In this document: piece by piece, positions 61,691 to 64,000 of the stretch
Position numbering within the stretch: position 1 is the stretch's first letter
How the letters are laid out: the number at the start of each line of letters is the position of its first letter
DNA from: Deltaproteobacteria bacterium
GTDB lineage: Bacteria > Myxococcota > UBA727 > VGSZ01
DNA: 64,000 bases
Assembly (NCBI GenBank): GCA_020850995.1
Contig: JADZDP010000094.1
Coordinates: forward strand, 1-64,000
Direction of reading: 5' to 3'
Translations under genes and position numbers: made by a program
The notes under the pieces: generated by a model
What the model saw: the letters and a program-made list of their open reading frames with translations, nothing else
What the model was told of the DNA's origin: nothing
Database searches by the model: none

Positions 61691-61769
61691 CCTCCCCCGA
61701 AATCGGGGGAGGCCACCGGGCGCCCGTGGGGCTCCCCCGATGTCGGGGGAGCGCACGTGACGACGTCAC
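61691..61769. promoter_or_regulatory. Tandem perfect palindromes upstream of the REC-GAF-GAF-BTAD regulator
   Basis: Two 22-bp perfect palindromes, 61691-61712 and 61731-61752, share the half-sites CTCCCCCGA and TCGGGGGAG with only the outer and central pairs differing; their centres are 40 bp apart. A 13-bp palindrome GTGACGACGTCAC follows at 61757-61769. The start codon of the regulator is at 61823. Such spacing suits a dimeric regulator bound at two sites on one face of the helix. The whole 61626-61822 gap holds no gene; a 6-bp-stem hairpin at 61625-61644 may mark the end of moaA. Confidence 0.6.
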
Positions 61770-61822
61770 GATCACACTCGGAGGGGGCCTCTTTGGGCCC
61801 GGGGCCAGGCCCGAAGGCACCC

Positions 61823-64000
61823 ATGGCGTCGCACGAAGCTCGTCGCGCGCAGCTCTTGGTCGTCGACGACCACCACGAGGTCGCGGCGGTCATGGTCGAG
61901 TGCCTCGAGCAGCTGGGCGTCGCCGCCGAGGCCGTGCACAGCGCCGAGGACGCCCTCGAGCGCCTCGGTGAGGACGAGTTCGACCTGGTGCTGTGCGACG
62001 TGGTGCTGCCCGGCATGAGCGGGCTCGAGCTCTTGCGTCACGCGCGCCAACATTGGCCGCTCACCAAGGTAGCGCTCATGAGCGGCTACGGCAGCATCGA
62101 GTCTGCCGTCGAGGCCATGCGCTCGGGCGCCTGCGACTACCTGGCCAAGCCCTTCACGAACGAGGCCCTGCTCACCGTGGTCAAGCGCGCGCTCATGCTC
62201 GACGACGTGGAGGGAGGCTTCAACCTCGCCGCCATCGCGGGCGAGGTGGCCGCGGCCGTGGCCTCCGACTCGAGCTTCTCCGACGACATGCTCGAGGGCT
62301 TGCGGCGCGCGCTGCGCGTGTTGGTGCGCGTCACCGGCGCCGACGACGCCGAGATCTTCCTGTGCGAGCCCGAGGGCCGCGACCCGCTCTTGTGCGTGTG
62401 GACCGGCCCCGACGACGACGCGCTGGTGGCGCGCACGCGCTTCTCGGCGGGGCTCGGCTACCCGGGCCTGGTGGTGGCCACCGGCACCTCCATCTGCCGC
62501 AAGGGCAACCTCGGCGAGGACCCGCGCTACTTGCGCAAGAGCGTCGTCGACGCCGGCATTCGATCGCTGGTGGCGGTGCCCCTGCCCGACGCGCGCGGCG
62601 TGCTCGGCTCCTTGCACCTGCTCTCGCGGCGCGACGACTTCCCCGTCGAGCGCGTGCTCGAGCTGCTCGAGCGCGCCGCCGTGCCCCTGGCCAGCGCGGT
62701 GCGCGCGGGCGTGGCCGCCCTGCGCCAGTCGGTGGACGCGGTGTGCGGCGACCTCGACGACGGCGGCGGCCAGCTGCGCGCCGTGCTCGAGCTCATGCGG
62801 CAGGTGGCGGGCGCGCAGTACGGCACCTTGGCGCTCATCGATCCCGCCACCGACCGCCCAAGCCGCGTGGTGTCGACGGGCCCCGCCTCGCTCGTGTGCG
62901 CGCACGCCGAGAGCGGGGCGCTGGCGAGCTGCACCTCGCTGCTCGCGGCCCACGGCGTCGCCGCGCAACCCGGGCGGCGCGAGTGGCCCGAGGCCTGCCG
63001 CTGCGGGCTCCCCCGACGCGCCATCAGCCCGTGTTGCTTGCCGCTGGTCGCCAACGGTCGCCTGCACGGGCTCGCGGTGCTCGACTTTGGGCGCGCCGCG
63101 CCCGAGCACACGCACGCGCGCCTGGTGCCGCTCTTGTGCATGGCGAGCCAGCTCGCCATCCGCCTGCAGGGCCGCGCGCCTGGCGTGGCGGTGCGCGGCG
63201 TCGCCGACAACGGCGAGCTCGTCGCCATCGGCGGTGGCGCGCCGCCGGAGCTCGAGCTGCGCTGCTTCGGCCCCTTCGCGGTGTGGCGGCGTGGTCAGCC
63301 CATCCCTGCGGAGAGCTTCACGCGCGGCAAGGCGCTGGTGTTGCTGAAGCTCTTGGCGCTCAGCGGCGGCGCGCCCATCAACCGCGACGTGCTCATCGAG
63401 CAGCTCTGGCCCGAGGTGGGGCCACGGCAAGGCGCCAATCGCTTGCACGGCGTGGTGCACGACTTGCGCTCGGTGATCGAGCCCTCCCGCAACGACCGCG
63501 ACTGGAAGTACGTGCGCAACCGCGGCGAGCTCTATTACCTCGACGTGAGCGGCGCTATCGACGTGGACTTGGTGCGCTTCCGCCAGGCGGTGGCGCGCGG
63601 CGTGCGCGCCGACGACGAGGGCGCGCCCGACGCGGTGGGCGCGCTCGAGGACGCCGTCGCCACCTACCGCGGCGAGCTGTTCGCCGACGAGCCCTTCGCC
63701 GCGTGGTGCGACGCCGAGCGCGCGCACCTGCGCGAGGCCTTCGTCGACGCACTGGAGCGCTTGGCGCGCTTGCATCGCGCCCAAGGCAACGACGAGAGGG
63801 TGCTCGCCTGCTGGCGACGCGTGCTGCGCGCGAGCCCCTTCCGTGAAGACCTCTTGATCGCGCAGATGGAGCTGTTGCGCGAGCTCGGGCGGCCGCGCGA
63901 GGCGCAGGCCGCCTATGAGGAGCACCGCCGCATGCTCGACGGGGAGCTCGACGCCGAGGCCTCGCCCGAGCTCTTGGCGCTCTCGCAGCGCGTGCGTGCG
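61823..64000 (+). CDS. REC-GAF-GAF-winged helix-BTAD transcription regulator (partial, runs off right edge)
   Basis: An open frame of 726 codons from ATG 61823 (GAAGG five nt upstream) with no stop before the edge. An N-terminal receiver (LLVVDDHHEV, phospho-Asp in LVLCDVVLPGMSG, KPF Lys) is followed by two GAF-like domains (about residues 140-300 and 305-460) and a C-terminal DNA-binding part: RCFGPFAVWRRGQPI and LHGVVHDLRSVIEP, the OmpR-like winged helix of SARP regulators, then a BTAD-like helical region (VDLVRFRQAVARG ... AYEEHRRMLDGEL). The histidine kinase that drives it is not obvious. Confidence 0.88.
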   Translation, partial: MASHEARRAQLLVVDDHHEVAAVMVECLEQLGVAAEAVHSAEDALERLGEDEFDLVLCDVVLPGMSGLELLRHARQHWPLTKVALMSGYGSIESAVEAMRSGACDYLAKPFTNEALLTVVKRALMLDDVEGGFNLAAIAGEVAAAVASDSSFSDDMLEGLRRALRVLVRVTGADDAEIFLCEPEGRDPLLCVWTGPDDDALVARTRFSAGLGYPGLVVATGTSICRKGNLGEDPRYLRKSVVDAGIRSLVAVPLPDARGVLGSLHLLSRRDDFPVERVLELLERAAVPLASAVRAGVAALRQSVDAVCGDLDDGGGQLRAVLELMRQVAGAQYGTLALIDPATDRPSRVVSTGPASLVCAHAESGALASCTSLLAAHGVAAQPGRREWPEACRCGLPRRAISPCCLPLVANGRLHGLAVLDFGRAAPEHTHARLVPLLCMASQLAIRLQGRAPGVAVRGVADNGELVAIGGGAPPELELRCFGPFAVWRRGQPIPAESFTRGKALVLLKLLALSGGAPINRDVLIEQLWPEVGPRQGANRLHGVVHDLRSVIEPSRNDRDWKYVRNRGELYYLDVSGAIDVDLVRFRQAVARGVRADDEGAPDAVGALEDAVATYRGELFADEPFAAWCDAERAHLREAFVDALERLARLHRAQGNDERVLACWRRVLRASPFREDLLIAQMELLRELGRPREAQAAYEEHRRMLDGELDAEASPELLALSQRVRA

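Noticed and set aside
61772..63925. 717-codon minus-strand frame opposite the regulator
   Set aside because: The plus-strand frame encodes clear REC, GAF-like and winged-helix/BTAD motifs; the minus-strand frame is composition-driven.
1..64000. tRNA, rRNA, integrase or prophage genes
   Set aside because: None was found by reading: no CCA-ended cloverleaf next to a gap, no recombinase motifs and no phage structural genes.

Overview
The window is very GC-rich (about 70%) DNA from a single bacterial chromosome, most likely a member of the Myxococcota or a close relative. The evidence is: secreted proteins ending in MYXO-CTERM-type tails (a Cys-containing motif, a hydrophobic stretch, then an Arg cluster) at 16150-18450 and 24953-25693; two Ser/Thr protein kinases, one with the HRDVSPQN catalytic loop common in myxobacteria; a (GE)n acidic lipoprotein linker at 26948-28585; and many small lipoproteins of unknown function. 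No rRNA, tRNA, CRISPR array, transposase or integrase was seen.

Layout, left to right. 10-2911 (minus): livH-livM-livG, a branched-chain amino acid ABC importer operon with 4-nt start/stop overlaps. 3009-4538 (plus): a secreted beta-helix protein, followed by a possible ATPase remnant. 4738-7495 (minus): a zf-TFIIB-like protein, a small membrane protein and hemN. 7603-13709 (minus): a GH31 lipoprotein, then a group of secreted proteins around an HEMGH metalloprotease, including a G12 homopolymer that splits or fuses two overlapping genes. 13819-16153 (plus): mgtE-rnhA-folK, overlapping by GTGA. 16150-18450 (minus): a subtilisin-like S8 protease with a MYXO-CTERM tail. 18634-23533 (plus): a kappa-GST/HCCA isomerase-like protein, a DUF4159 + VWA pair, a histone-H1-like tail fused to an AHSA1 domain, and a GIY-YIG protein. 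23403-29745 (minus): Ser/Thr kinase, MYXO-CTERM protein, fbaB, Cys-rich lipoprotein, MFS transporter. 29785-32243: an M14 carboxypeptidase bracketed by two ~165-bp imperfect palindromes that share a core. 32251-42031: an unknown protein, a membrane-anchored Ser/Thr kinase, a large lipoprotein, a CxxCH lipoprotein, an NAD(P)-binding protein, an L,D-transpeptidase and a PAS-histidine kinase-receiver hybrid.

42077-60475 is a surface polysaccharide locus. It holds gmd, a DegT/StrS aminotransferase, a cupin, a zinc-binding C-methyltransferase-like protein and a second methyltransferase (nucleotide-sugar synthesis); a polyisoprenyl-phosphate sugar-phosphate transferase (initiation); two glycosyltransferases; a Wzx-like flippase and EpsG-like Wzy polymerase (export and polymerisation); Wzz-like and Wza/SLBB proteins (chain length and outer-membrane export); and two Wzi-like outer-membrane barrels. 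This is enough for a Wzx/Wzy-dependent pathway that makes and exports a polymer containing a modified GDP-deoxyhexose, probably amino and/or branched. The locus is followed by moaA and by a very long regulator, open to the right edge, with the order REC-GAF-GAF-winged helix-BTAD. Two near-identical 22-bp perfect palindromes lie just upstream of it.

The most unusual items are the paired palindromic elements around the M14 gene, the G12 frame switch, the five-copy 14-bp repeat that multiplies the GTG start region of a glycosyltransferase gene, the palindromes before the REC-GAF-GAF-BTAD regulator, and the histone-like tail on the AHSA1 protein. Nothing can be claimed as a proven new system from sequence alone.
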